A stretch of DNA of 64,000 bases, from the NCBI GenBank assembly GCA_036172665.1, contig CM069872.1:26850001-26914000 (forward strand). The letters are read 5' to 3'. The position numbers and the translations under genes were made by a program. Each line of letters opens with the position of its first letter. Within the stretch, counting starts at the first letter, position 1. This document shows positions 26,660 to 40,800 of this stretch, piece by piece. The notes beneath the pieces are model-generated. The model did not search any database. It was not told the origin of the DNA and saw only the letters and a program-made list of their open reading frames with translations. Origin of the DNA: Prosopocoilus inquinatus (lineage: Eukaryota; Arthropoda; Insecta; Coleoptera; Lucanidae).

Positions 26660-28229
26660 CAGCACAGGAACAACGCTAATACGTGTTGTTTCGTTTAAAA
26701 CTATTTCCAGCTTCTGCTGCGTCCGAAAACGTCGTATCTCACATCAGAGTTACTGGAGTCCATCGAAACGTGAAATAACATGATAGATAAGTAAGGATCG
26801 ATTAGATACATTACAGGAACAACGCTAATATGTGTTGTTTCGTTTAAAACTATTTCCAGCTGCTGCTGCGACCGAAAACGTCGTATCTCACATCAGAGTT
26901 ACTGGAGTCCATCGAAACGCCAAATAACATGATAGATGAGTAAGGATCGATTAGATACATCACAGGAAAAACGCTAATGCGTGTTGTTTCGTTTAAAACT
27001 ATTTCCAGCTTCTGCTGCGTCCGAGAACTTCGTATCTCACGTCAGGGTTACTGGAGTCCATCCAAACCTCAAATAACATGACAGATAAGTAAGGATCGAT
27101 TAGATACATCACAGGAACAACGCTAATGCGTGTTGTTTCGTTTAAAACTATTTCCAGCTTCTGCTGCGTCCGAAAACGTCGTATCTCACATCAGAGTTAC
27201 TGGAGTCCATCGAAACGTGAAATAACATGATAGATAAGTAAGGATCGATTAGATACATTACAGGAACAACGCTAATATGTGTGGTTTCGTTTAAAACTAT
27301 TTCCAGCTTCTACTGCGTCCGAGAACTTTGTATCTCTCATCAGAGTTACTGGAGTCCGTCCAAACGTCAAATAACATGATAGATGAGTAAGGATCGATTA
27401 GATACATCACAGGAACAACGCTAATAATTGTTGTTTCGTTTAAAACTATTTCCAGCTTCTGCTGCGTCCGAAAACGTCGCATCTCACATCAGAGTTACTG
27501 GAGTCCATCGAAACGTCAAATAACATGATAGATAAGTAAGGATCGATTAGATACAGCACAGGAACAACGCTAATACGTGTTGTTTCGTTTAAAACTATTT
27601 CTAACTCCTGCTGCGTCCAAAAACTTTGTATCTCACATCAGACTTACTGGAGTCCATTCAAACGTCAAATAACATGACAGATAAGTAAGGATCGATTAGA
27701 TATATCACAGGAACAACGCTAATGCGTGTTGTATCGTTTAAAACTATTTCCAGCTTCTGCTGCGTCCGAAAATTTCGTATCTCTCATCAGAGTTACTGGA
27801 GTCCGTCCAAACGTCAAATAACAGGATAGATGAGTAAGGATCGATTAGATACAGCACAGGAACAACGCTAATACGTGTTGTTTCGTTTAAAAGTATTTCT
27901 AGCTTCAGCTGCGTCCGAGAACTTCGTAACTCACATCAAAGTTACTGGAGTCCATCGAAACGCCAAATAACATGATAGATGAGTAAGGATCGATTAGATA
28001 CCTCACAGGAACAACGCTAATGCGTGTTGTTTCGTTTAAAACTATTTCCAGCTTCTGCTGCGTCCGAAAATTTCGTTTCTAACATTAGAGTTACTAGAGT
28101 CCATCGAAACGTCAAATAACATGATAGATGAGTAAGGATCGATTAGACACATCACAGGAACAACGCTAATGCGTGTTGTCTCGTTTAAAACTATTTCCAG
28201 CTTCTGCTGCGTCCGAAAACGTCGTATCT
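26660..28229 (+). repeat. 1.57-kb block, first copy, repeated 24 monomers downstream
   Basis: Bases of about 26660-28229 match about 30240-31809, shifted 3576 bp (24 x 149) before and 3580 bp after a 4-bp insertion carried only by the second copy (30327-30334, GTTACTTACTGG). Shared private words include AATAATTGTTG, GATATATCAC, GTTGTATCG, TTTCTAACATTAG, TTACTAGAGTCC and GATTAGACACATC. The match ends exactly where the second large unit begins. Confidence 0.85.
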
Positions 28230-30239
28230 CTCATCAGAGTTACTGGAGTCCGTCCAAACGTCAAATAACAGGATAGATGAGTAAGGATCGATTAGATACA
28301 TCACAGGAACAACGCTAATACGTGTTGTTTCGTTTAAAACTATTTCCAGCTTCTGCTGCGTCCGAAAACGTCGTATCTCACATCAGAGTTACTGGAGTCC
28401 ATCGAAACGTCAAATAACATGATAGATAAGTAAGGATCGATTAGATACAGCATAGGAACAACGCTAATACGTGTTGTTTCGTTTAAAACTATTTCTAGCT
28501 CTTGCTGCGTCCAAGAACTTTGTATCTCACATCAGACTTACTGGAGTCCATCCAAACGTCAAATAACATGTTAGATAAGTAAGTATCGTTTAGATACATC
28601 ACAGGAACAACGCTAATACGTGTTGTTTCGTTCAAAACTATTTCCAGCTTCTGCTGCGTCCGATAGCTTTGTATCTCACATCAGAGTTACTGGAGTCCGT
28701 CCAGACGTCAAATAACATGATAGATGAGTAAGGATCGATTAGATACATTACAGGAACAACGCTAATATGTGTTGTTTCGTTTAAAACTATTTCCAGCTGC
28801 TGCTGCGACCGAAAACGTCGTATCTCACATCAGAGTTACTGGAGTCCATCGAAACGCCAAATAACATGATAGATGAGTAAGGATCGATTAGATACATCAC
28901 AGGAACAACGCTAATGCGTGTTGTTTCGTTTAAAACTATTTCCAGTTTCTGCTGCGTCCGAGAACTTCGTATCTCACGTCAGGGTTACTGGAGTCCATCC
29001 AAACGTCAAATAACATGACAGATAAGTAAGGATCGATTAGATACATCACAGGAACAACGCTAATGCGTGTTGTTTCGTTTAAAACTATTTCCAGCTTCTG
29101 CTGCGTCCGAAAATTTCGTATCTCTCATCAGAGTTACTGGAGTCCGTCCAAACGTCAAATAACAGGATAGATGAGTAAGGATCGATTAGATACAGCACAG
29201 GAACAACGCTAATACGTGTTGTTTCGTTTAAAACTATTTCCAGCTTCTGCTGCGTCCGAAAACGTCGTATCTCACATCAGAGTTACTGGAGTCCATCGAA
29301 ACGTCAAATAACATGATAGATAAGTAAGGATCGATTAGATACAGCACAGGAACAACGCTAATACGTGTTGTTTCGTTTAAAACTATTTCTAACTCCTGCT
29401 GCGTCCAAAAACTTTGTATCTCACATCAGACTTACTGGAGTCCATTCAAACGTCAAATAACATGTTAGATAAGTAAGGATCGTTTAGATACATCACAGGA
29501 ACAACGCTAATACGTGTTGTTTCGTTCAAAACTATTTCCAGCTTCTGCTGCGTCCGATAACTTTGTATCTCACATCAGAGTTACTGGAGTCCATGGAAAC
29601 GCCAAATAACATGATAGATGAGTAAGGATCGATTAGATACATCACAGGAACAACGCTAATGCGTGTTGTTTCGTTTAAAACTATTTCCAGCTTCTGCTGC
29701 GTCCGAAAATTTCGTTTCTCACATTAGAGTTACTAGAGTCCATCGAAACGTCAAATAACATGATAGATGAGTAAGGATCGATTAGATACATCACAGGAAC
29801 AACGCTAATGCGTGTTGTCTCGTTTAAAACTATTTCCAGCTTCTGCTGCGTCCGAAAACGTCGTATCTCTCATCAGAGTTACTGGAGTCCGTCCAAACGT
29901 CAAATAACAGGATAGATGAGTAAGGATCGATTAGATACATCACAGGAACAACGCTAATACGTGTTGTTTCGTTTAAAACTATTTCCAGCTTCTGCTGCGT
30001 CCGAAAACGTCGTATCTCACATCAGAGTTACTGGAGTCCATCGAAACGTCAAATAACATGATAGATAAGTAAGGATCGATTAGATACAGCACAGGAACAA
30101 CGCTAATACGTGTTGTTTCGTTTAAAACTATTTCTAGCTCTTGCTGCGTCCAAGAACTTTATATCTCACATCAGACTTACTGGAGTCCATCGAAACGCCA
30201 AATAACATGATAGATGAGTAAGGATCGATTAGATACATC

Positions 30240-31809
30240 ACAGGAACAACGCTAATACGTGTTGTTTCGTTTAAAACTATTTCCAGCTTCTGCTGCGTCC
30301 GAAAACGTCGTATCTCACATCAGAGTTACTTACTGGAGTCCATCGAAACGTGAAATAACATGATAGATAAGTAAGGATCGATTAGATACATTACAGGAAC
30401 AACGCTAATATGTGTTGTTTCGTTTAAAACTATTTCCAGCTGCTGCTGCGACCGAAAACGTCGTATCTCACATCAGAGTTACTGGAGTCCATCGAAACGC
30501 CAAATAACATGATAGATGAGTAAGGATCGATTAGATACATCACAGGAAAAACGCTAATGCGTGTTGTTTCGTTTAAAACTATTTCCAGCTTCTGCTGCGT
30601 CCGAGAACTTCGTATCTCACGTCAGGGTTACTGGAGTCCATCCAAACCTCAAATAACATGACAGATAAGTAAGGATCGATTAGATACATCACAGGAACAA
30701 CGCTAATGCGTGTTGTTTCGTTTAAAACTATTTCCAGCTTCTGCTGCGTCCGAAAACGTCGTATCTCACATCAGAGTTACTGGAGTCCATCGAAACGTGA
30801 AATAACATGATAGATAAGTAAGGATCGATTAGATATATTACAGGAACAACGCTAATATGTGTGGTTTCGTTTAAAACTATTTCCAGCTTCTACTGCGTCC
30901 GAGAACTTTGTATCTCTCATCAGAGGTACTGGAGTCCGTCCAAACGTCAAATAACATGATAGATGAGTAAGGATCGATTAGATACATCACAGGAACAACG
31001 CTAATAATTGTTGTTTCGTTTAAAACTATTTCCAGCTTCTGCTGCGTCCGAAAACGTCGCATCTCACATCAGAGTTACTGGAGTCCATCGAAACGTCAAA
31101 TAACATGATAGATAAGTAAGGATCGATTAGATACAGCACAGGAACAACGCTAATACGTGTTGTTTCGTTTAAAACTATTTCTAACTCCTGCTGCGTCCAA
31201 AAACTTTGTATCTCACATCAGACTTACTGGAGTCCATTCAAACGTCAAATAACATGACAGATAAGTAAGGATCGATTAGATATATCACAGGAACAACGCT
31301 AATGCGTGTTGTATCGTTTAAAACTATTTCCAGCTTCTGCTGCGTCCGAAAATTTCGTATCTCTCATCAGAGTTACTGGAGTCCGTCCAAACGTCAAATA
31401 ACAGGATAGATGAGTAAGGATCGATTAGATACAGCACAGGAACAACGCTAATACGTGTTGTTTCGTTTAAAAGTATTTCTAGCTTCAGCTGCGTCCGAGA
31501 ACTTCGTAACTCACATCAAAGTTACTGGAGTCCATCGAAACGCCAAATAACATGATAGATGAGTAAGGATCGATTAGATACCTCACAGGAACAACGCTAA
31601 TGCGTGTTGTTTCGTTTAAAACTATTTCCAGCTTCTGCTGCGTCCGAAAATTTCGTTTCTAACATTAGAGTTACTAGAGTCCATCGAAACGTCAAATAAC
31701 ATGATAGATGAGTAAGGATCGATTAGACACATCACAGGAACAACGCTAATGCGTGTTGTCTCGTTTAAAACTATTTCCAGCTTCTGCTGCGTCCGAAAAC
31801 GTCGTATCT
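30240..31809 (+). repeat. 1.57-kb block, second copy, ending at the large-unit junction
   Basis: Partner of about 26660-28229. It includes the TTAC duplication at 30327-30334, which becomes a lineage marker also seen near 45824, 49404 and 58493. Just after about 31800 the sequence switches from CTCTCATCAGAG (as in the first copy) to CACATCAGACTT followed by ATGCAAACGG. That is the start of the next large higher-order unit. Confidence 0.85.
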
Positions 31810-34800
31810 CACATCAGACTTACTGGAGTCCATGCAAACGGCAAATAACATGTTAGATAAGTAAGGATCGTTTAGATACATCACAGGAACAACGCTAATA
31901 CGTGTTGTTTCGTTCAAAACTATTTCCAGCTTCTACTGCATCCGAGAACTTTGTATCTCTCATCAGAGGTACTGGAGTCCGTCCAAACGTCAAATAACAT
32001 GATAGATGAGTAAGGATCGATTAGATACAGCACAGGAACAACGCTAATACGTGTTGTTTCGTTTAAAACTATTTCCAGCTTCTGCTGCGTCCGAAAACGT
32101 CGCATCTCACATCAGAGTTACTGGAGTCCATCGAAACGTCAAATAACATGATAGATAAGTAAGGATCGATTAGATACAGCACAGGAACAACGCTAATACG
32201 TGTTGTTTCGTTTAAAACTATTTCTAACTCCTGCTGTGTCCAAAAACTTTGTATCTCACATCAGACTTACTGGAGTCCATCCAAACGTCAAATAACATGT
32301 TAGATAAGTAAGGATCGTTTAGATACATCACAGGAACAACGCTAATACGTGTTGTTTCGTTCAAAACTATTTCCAGCTTCTGCTGCGTCCGAGAACTTCG
32401 TAACTCACATCAAAGTTACTGGGGTATATCGAAACGCCAAATAACATGACAGGTGAGTAAGGATCGATTAGATACATCACAGGAACAACGCTAATGCGTG
32501 CTGTTTCGTTTAAAACTATTTCCAGCTCCTGCTGCGTCCAAAAACTTTGTATCTCACATCAGACTTACTGGAGTCCATCCAAACGTCAAATAACATGATA
32601 GATAAGTAAGGATCGATTAGATACATCACAGGAACAACGCTAATGCGTGTTGTTTCGTTTAAAACTATTTCTAGCTTCAGCTGCGTCCGAGAACTTCGTA
32701 ACTCATATCAAAGTTACTGGAGTCCATCGAAACGCCAAATAACATGACAGATGAGTAAGGATCGATTAGATACATCACAGGAACAACGCTAATGCGTGTT
32801 GTTTCGTTTAAAACTATTTCCAGCTTCTGCTGCGTCCGAAAATTTCGTATCTCACATCATAGTTACTGGAGTCCATCGAAACGTCAAATAACATGATAGA
32901 TAAGTAAGGATCGATTAGATACATCACAGGAACAACGCTAATACGTGTTGTTTCGTTTAAAACTATTTCCAGCTTCTGCTGCGTCCGAAAACGTCGTATC
33001 TCTCATCAGAGTTACTGGAGTCCATCGAAACGTCAAATAACATGATAGATAAGTAAGGATCGATTAGATACAGCACAGGAACAACGCTAATACGTGTTGT
33101 TTCGTTTAAAACTATTTCCAGCTCCTGCTGCGTCCAAAGACTTTGTATCTCACATCAGACTTACTGGAGTCCATCCAAACGTCAAATAACATGTTAGATA
33201 AGTAAGGATCGTTTAGATACATCACAGGAACAACGCTAATGCGTGTTGTTTCGTTCAAATCTATTTCCAGCTTCTGCTGCGCCCGAAATCTTTGTATCTC
33301 TCATCAGAGTTACTGGAGTCCATCCAAACGTCAAATAACATGATAGATGAGTAAGGATCGATTAGATACAGCACAGGAACAACGCTAATACGTGTTGTTT
33401 CGTTCAAAACTATTTCCAGCTTCTGCTGCGTCCGATAACATTGTATCTCGCATCAGAGTTACTGGAGACCGTCCAAACGTCAAATAACATGATAGATGAG
33501 TAAGGATCGATTAGATACATCACAGGAACAACGCTAATATGTGTTGTTTCGTTTAAAACTGTTTCCAGGTGCTGCTGCGTCCGAAAACGTCGTATATCAC
33601 ATCAGAGTTACTGGAGTCCATCCAAACGTCAAATAACATGTTAGATAAGTAAGGATCGTTTAGATACATCACAGGAACAACGCTAATACGTGTTGTTTGG
33701 TTCAAAACTATTTCCAGCTTCTGCTGCGTCCGATAACATTGTATCTCACATCAGAGTTACTGGAGTCCGTCCAAACGTCAAATAACAGGATAGATGAGTA
33801 AGGATCGATTAGATACAGCACAGGAACAACGCTAATACGTGTTGTTTCGTTTAAAACTATTTCTAGCTCCTGCTGCGTCCAAAACTTTGTAACTCACATC
33901 AGACTTACTGGAGTCCATCCAAACGTCAAATAACATGTTAGATAAGTAAGGATCGTTTAGATACATCACAGGAACAACGCTAATACGTGTTGTATCGTTC
34001 AAAACTATTTCCAGCTTCTGCTGCGTCCGATAACTTTGTATCTCACATCAGAGTTACTGGAGTCCGTCCAAACGTCAAATAACATGATAGATGAGTATGG
34101 ATCGATTAGATACATTACAGGAACAACGCTAATACGTGTTGTTTCGTTTAAAACTATTTCCAGCTTCTGCTGCGTCCGAAAACGTCGTATCTCTCATCAG
34201 AGTTACTGGAGTCCATCGAAACGTCAAATAACATGATAGATAGGTAAGGATCGATTAGATACAGCACAGGAACAACGCTAATACGTGTTGTTTCGTTTAA
34301 AACTATTTCCAGCTCCTGCTGCGTCCAAAGACTTTGTATCTCATATCAGACTTACTGGAGTCCATCCAAACGTCAAATAACATGTTAGATAAGTAAGGAT
34401 CGTTTAGATACATCACAGGAACAACTCTAATGCGTGTTGTTTCGTTCAAATCTATTTCCAGCTTCTGCTGCGCCCGAAATCTTTGTATCTCTCATCAGAG
34501 TTACTGGAGTCCATCCAAACGTCAAATAACATGATAGATGAGTAAGGATCGATTAGATACATCACAGGAACAACGCTAATACGTGTTGTTTCGTTTAAAA
34601 CTATTTTCAGCTTCTGCTGCGTCCGAAAACGTCGTATCTCACATCAGACTTACTGGAGTCCATCGAAACGTCAAATAACATGATAGATAAGTAACGATCG
34701 ATTAGATACAGCACAGGAACAACGCTAATACGTGTTGTTTCGTTCAAAACTATTTCCAGCTTCTGCTGCGTCCGATAACTTTGTATCTCACATCAGAGTT

Positions 34801-37800
34801 ACTGGAGACCGTCCAAACGTCAAATAACATGATAGATGAGTAAGGATCGATTAGATACATCACAGGAACAACGCTAATATGTGTTGTTTCGTTTAAAACT
34901 GTTTCCAGGTGCTGCTGCGTCCGAAAACGTCGTATATCACATCAGAGTTACTGGAGTCCATCCAAACGTCAAATAACATGTTAGATAAGTAAGGATCGTT
35001 TAGATACATCACAGGAACAACGCTAATACGTGTTGTTTGGTTCAAAACTATTTCCAGCTTCTGCTGCGTCCGATAACATTGTATCTCACATCAGAGTTAC
35101 TGGAGTACGTCCAAACGTCAAATAACAGGATAGATGAGTAAGGATCGATTAGATACAGCACAGGAACAACGCTAATACGTGTTGTTTCGTTTAAAACTAT
35201 TTCTAGCTCCTGCTGCGTCCAAAAACTTTGTAACTCACATCAGACTTACTGGAGTCCATCCAAACGTCAAATAACATGTTAGATAAGTAAGGATCGTTTA
35301 GATACATCACAGGAACAACGCTAATACGTGTTGTTTCGTTCAAAACTATTTCCAGCTTCTGCTGCGTCCGATAACTTTGTATCTCACATCCGAGTTACTG
35401 GAGTCCGTCCAAACGTCAAATAACATGATAGATGAGTAAGGATCGATTAGATACATTACAGGAACAACGCTAATGCGTGTTGCTTCGTTTAAGACTATTT
35501 CTAGCTCCTGCTGCGTCCAAAAACTTTGTATCTCACATCAGACTTACTGGAGTCCATCCAAACGTCAAATAACATGTTAGATAAGTAAGGATCGTTTAGA
35601 TACATCACAGGAACAACGCTAATACGTGTTGTTTCGTTCAAATCTATTTCCAGCTTCTGCTGCGCCCGAAATCTTTGTATCTCTCATCAGAGTTACTGGA
35701 GTCCATCCAAACGTCAAATAACATGATAGATGAGTAAGGATCGATTAGATACAGCACAGGAACAACGCTAATACGTGTTGTTTCGTTCAAAACTATTTCC
35801 AGCTTCTGCTGCGTCCGATAACATTGTATCTCGCATCAGAGTTACTGGAGACCGTCCAAACGTCAAATAACATGATAGATGAGTAAGGATCGATTATATA
35901 CATCACAGGAACAACGCTAATATGTGTTGTTTCGTTTAAAACTGTTTCCAGGTGCTGCTGCGTCCGAAAACGTCGTATATCACATCAGAGTTACTGGAGT
36001 CCATCCAAACGTCAAATAACATGTTAGATAAGTAAGGATCGTTTAGATACATCACAGGAACAACGCTAATACGTGTTGTTTGGTTCAAAACTATTTCCAG
36101 CTTCTGCTGCGTCCGATAACATTGTATCTCACATCAGAGTTACTGGAGTCCGTCCAAACGTCAAATAACAGGATAGATGAGTAAGGATCGATTAGATACA
36201 GCACAGGAACAACGCTAATACGTGTTGTTTCGTTTAAAACTACTTCTAGCTCCTGCTGCGTCCAAAACTTTGTAACTCACATCAGACTTACTGGAGTCCA
36301 TCCAAACGTCAAATAACATGTTAGATAAGTAAGGATCGTTTAGATACATCACAGGAACAACGCTAATACGTGTTGTATCGTTCAAAACTATTTCCAGCTT
36401 CTGCTGCGTCCGATAACTTTGTATCTCACATCAGAGTTACTGGAGTCCGTCCAAACGTCAAATAACATGATAGATGAGTAAGGATCGATTAGATACATTA
36501 CAGGAACAACGCTAATACGTGTTGTTTCGTTTAAAACTATTTCCAGCTTCTGCTGCGTCCGAAAACGTCGTATCTCTCATCAGAGTTACTGGAGTCCATC
36601 GAAACGTCAAATAACATGATAGATAGGTAAGGATCGATTAGATACAACACAGGAACAACGCTAATACGTGTTGTTTCGTTTAAAACTATTTCCAGCTCCT
36701 GCTGCGTCCAAAGATTTTGTATCTCACATCAGACTTACCGGAGTCCATCCAAACGTCAAATAACATGTTAGATAAGTAAGGATCGTTTAGATACATCACA
36801 GGAACAACGCTAATGCGTGTTGTTTCGTTCAAATCTATTTCCAGCTTCTGCTGCGCCCGAAATCTTTGTATCTCTCATCAGAGTTACTGGAGTCCATCCA
36901 AACGTCAAATAACATGATAGATGAGTAAGGATCGATTAGATACATCACAGGAACAACGCTAATACGTGTTCTTTCGTTTAAAACTATTTTCAGCTTCTGC
37001 TGCGTCCGAAAACGTCGTATCTCACATCAGAGTTACTGGAGTCCATCGAAACGTCAAATAACATGATAGATAAGTAACGATCGATTAGATACAGCACAGG
37101 AACAACGCTAATACGTGTTGTTTCGTTCAAAACTATTTCCAGCTTCTGCTGCGTCCGATAACTTTGTATCTCACATCAGAGTTACTGGAGACCGTCCAAA
37201 CGTCAAATAACATGATAGATGAGTAAGGATCGATTAGATACATCACAGGAACAACGCTAATATGTGTTGTTTCGTTTAAAACTGTTTCCAGGTGCTGCTG
37301 CGTCCGAAAACGTCGTATATCACATCAGAGTTACTGGAGTCCATCCAAACGTCAAATAACATGTTAGATAAGTAAGGATCGTTTAGATACATCACAGGAA
37401 CAACGCTAATACGTGTTGTTTGGTTCAAAACTATTTCCAGCTTCTGCTGCGTCCGATAACATTGTATCTCACATCAGAGTTCCTGGAGTCCGTCCAAACG
37501 TCAAATAACAGGATAGATGAGTATGGATCGATTAGATACAGCACAGGAACAACGCTAATACGTGTTGTTTCGTTTAAAACTATTTCTAGCTCCTGCTGCG
37601 TCCAAAAACTTTGTAACTCACATCAGACTTACTGGAGTCCATCCAAACGTCAAATAACATGTTAGATAAGTAAGGATCGTTTAGATACATCACAGGAACA
37701 ACGCTAATACGTGTTGTTTCGTTCAAAACTATTTCCAGCTTCTGCTGCGTCCGATAACTTTGTATCTCACATCCGAGTTACTGGAGTCCGTCCAAACGTC

Positions 37801-40800
37801 AAATAACATGATAGATGAGTAAGGATCGATTAGATACATTACAGGAACAACGCTAATGCGTGTTGCTTCGTTTAAGACTATTTCTAGCTCCTGCTGCGTC
37901 CAAAAATTTTGTATCTCACATCAGACTTACTGGAGTCCATCCAAACGTCAAATAACATGTTAGATAAGTAAGGATCGTTTAGATACATCACAGGAACAAC
38001 GCTAATACGTGTTGTTTCGTTCAAAACTATTTCCAGCTTCTGCTGCGTCCGATAACATTGTATCTCACATCAGAGTTACTGGAGTCCGTCCAAACGTCAA
38101 ATAACATGATAGATGAGTAAGGATCGATTAGATACATCACAGGAAAGACGCTAATGCGTGTTGTTTCGTTTAAAACTATTTCCAGCTTCTGCTGCGTCCG
38201 AAAACGTCGTATCTCACATCAGAGCTACTGGAGTCCATCGAAACGCCAAATAACATGATAGATGAGTAAGGATCGATTAGATACAGCACAGGAACAACGC
38301 TAATACGTGTTGTTTCGTTTAAAAGTATTTCTAGCTTCAGCTGCGTCCGAGAACTTCGTAACTCACATCAAAGTTACTGGAGTCCATCGAAACGCCAAAT
38401 AACATGATAGATGAGTAAGGATCGATTAGATACATCACAGGAACAACGCTAATGCGTGTTGTTTCGTTTAAAACTATTTCCAGCTTCTGCTGCGTCCGAA
38501 AACGTCGTATCTCACATCAGACTTACTGGAGTCCATCCAAACGTCAAATAACATGATAGATAAGTAAGGATCGATTAGATACATCACAGGAACAACGCTA
38601 ATGCGTGTTGTTTCGTTTAAAACTATTTCCAGCTTCTGCTGCGTCCGAAAACGTCGTATCTCACATCAGACTTACTGGAGTCCATGCAAACGGTAAATAA
38701 CATGTTAGATAAGTAAGGATCGTTTAGATACATCACAGGAACAACGCTAATACGTGTTGTTTCGTTCAAAACTATTTCCAGCTTCTACTGCGTCCGAGAA
38801 CTTTGTATCTCTCATCAGAGGTACTGGAGTCCGTCCAAACGTCAAATAACATGATAGATGAGTAAGGATCGATTAGATACATCACAGGAACAACGCTAAT
38901 AAGTGTTGTTTCGTTTAAAACTATTTCCAGCTTCTGCTGCGTCCGAAAACGTCGCATCTCACATCAGAGTTACTGGAGTCCATCGAAACGTCAAATAACA
39001 TGATAGATAAGTAAGGATCGATTAGATACAGCACAGGAACAACGCTAATACGTGTTGTTTCGTTTAAAACTATTTCTAACTCCTGCTGCGTCCAAAAACT
39101 TTGTATCTTACATCAGACTTACTGGAGTCCATTCAAACGTCAAATAACATGTTAGATAAGTAAGGATCGTTTAGATACATCACAGGAACAACGCTAATAC
39201 GTGTTGTTTCGTTCAAAACTATTTCCAGCTTCTGCTGCGTCCGATAACTTTGTATCTCACATCAGAGTTACTGGAGTCCATGGAAACGCCAAATAACATG
39301 ATAGATGAGTAAGGATCGATTAGATACATCACAGGAACAACGCTAATGCGTGTTGTTTCGTTTAAAACTATTTCCAGCTTCTGCTGCGTCCGAGAACTTC
39401 GTATCTCACGTCAGGGTTACTGGAGTCCATCCAAACGTCAAATAACATGATAGATAAGTAAGGATCGATTAGATACATCACAGGAACAACGCTAATGCGT
39501 GTTGTTTCGTTTAAAACTATTTCCAGCTTCTGCTGCGTCCGAAAATTTCGTTTCTCACATTAGAGTTACTGGAGTCCATCGAAACGTCAAATAACAGGAT
39601 AGATGAGTAAGGATCGATTAGATACATCACAGGAACAACGCTAATACGTGTTGTTTCGTTTAAAACTATTTCCAGCTTCTGCTGCGTCCGAAAACGTCGT
39701 ATCTCACATCAGAGTTACTGGAGTCCATCGAAACGTCAAATAACATGATAGATAAGTAAGGATCGATTAAATACAGCACAGGAACAACGCTAATACGTGT
39801 TGTTTCGTTTAAAACTATTTCTAGCTCTTGCTGCGTCCAAGAACTTTGTATCTCACATCAGACTTACTGGAGTCCATCCAAACGTCAAATAACATGTTAG
39901 ATAAGTAAGGATCGTTTAGATACCTCACAGGAACAACGCTAATACGTGTTGTTTCGTTCAAAACTATTTCCAGCTTCTGCTGCGTCCGATAACTTTGTAT
40001 CTCACATCAGAGTTACTGGAGTCCGTCCAAACGTCAAATGACATGATAGATGAGTAAGGATCGATTAGATACATCACAGGAACAACGCTAATATGTGTTG
40101 TTTAGTTTAAAACTATTTCCAGCTGCAGCTGCGACCGAAAACGTCGTATCTCACATCAGAGTTACTGGAGTCCATCGAAACGCCAAATAACATGATAGAT
40201 GAGTAAGGATCGATTAGATACATCACAGGAACAACGCTAATGCGTGTTGTTTCGTTTAAAACTATTTCCAGCTTCTGCTGCGTCCGAGAACTTCGTATCT
40301 CACGTCAGGGTTACTGGAGTCTATCCAAACGTCAAATAACATGACAGATAAGTAAGGATCGATTAGATACATCACAGGAACAACGCTAATGCGTGTTGTT
40401 TCGTTTAAAACTATTTCCAGCTTCTGCTGCGTCCGAAAATTTCGTATCTCTCATCAGAGTTACTGGAGTCCGTCCAAACGTCAAATAACAGGATAGATGA
40501 GTAAGGATCGATTAGATACAGCACAGGAACAACGCTAATACGTGTTGTTTCGTTTAAAAGTATTTCCAGCTTCTGCTGCGTCCGAAAACGTCGTATCTCA
40601 CATCAGAGTTACTGGAGTCCATCGAAACGTGAAATAACATGATAGATAAGTAAGGATCGATTAGATACAGCACAGGAACAACGCTAATACGTGTTGTTTC
40701 GTTTAAAAGTATTTCTAGCTTCAGCTGCGTCCGAGAACTTCGTAACTCACATCAAAGTTACTGGAGTTCATCGAAACGCCAAATAACATGATAGATGAGT

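Larger units (their letters stand above)
8860..31800 (+). repeat. Large higher-order unit, copy A (154 monomers, about 22.95 kb)
   Basis: Bases of about 8860-31800 form one large unit whose monomer order restarts at about 31810. The anchor ATGCAAACGG at 8881 recurs at 31832, exactly 22,951 bp later (154 x 149 plus 5 bp of known indels). Successive sections correspond to copy B at offsets 22951, 21014, 19674, 19227, 17884, 18627, 19077 and 18928. Each change of offset is a whole number of monomers apart from identified small indels. Copy A carries extra nested copies of 13, 9, 3 and 9 monomers relative to copy B. Over about 17.4-19.5 kb versus copy B I noticed only about five substitutions, against about 19 per 149 bp between neighbouring monomers. 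Confidence 0.82.
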
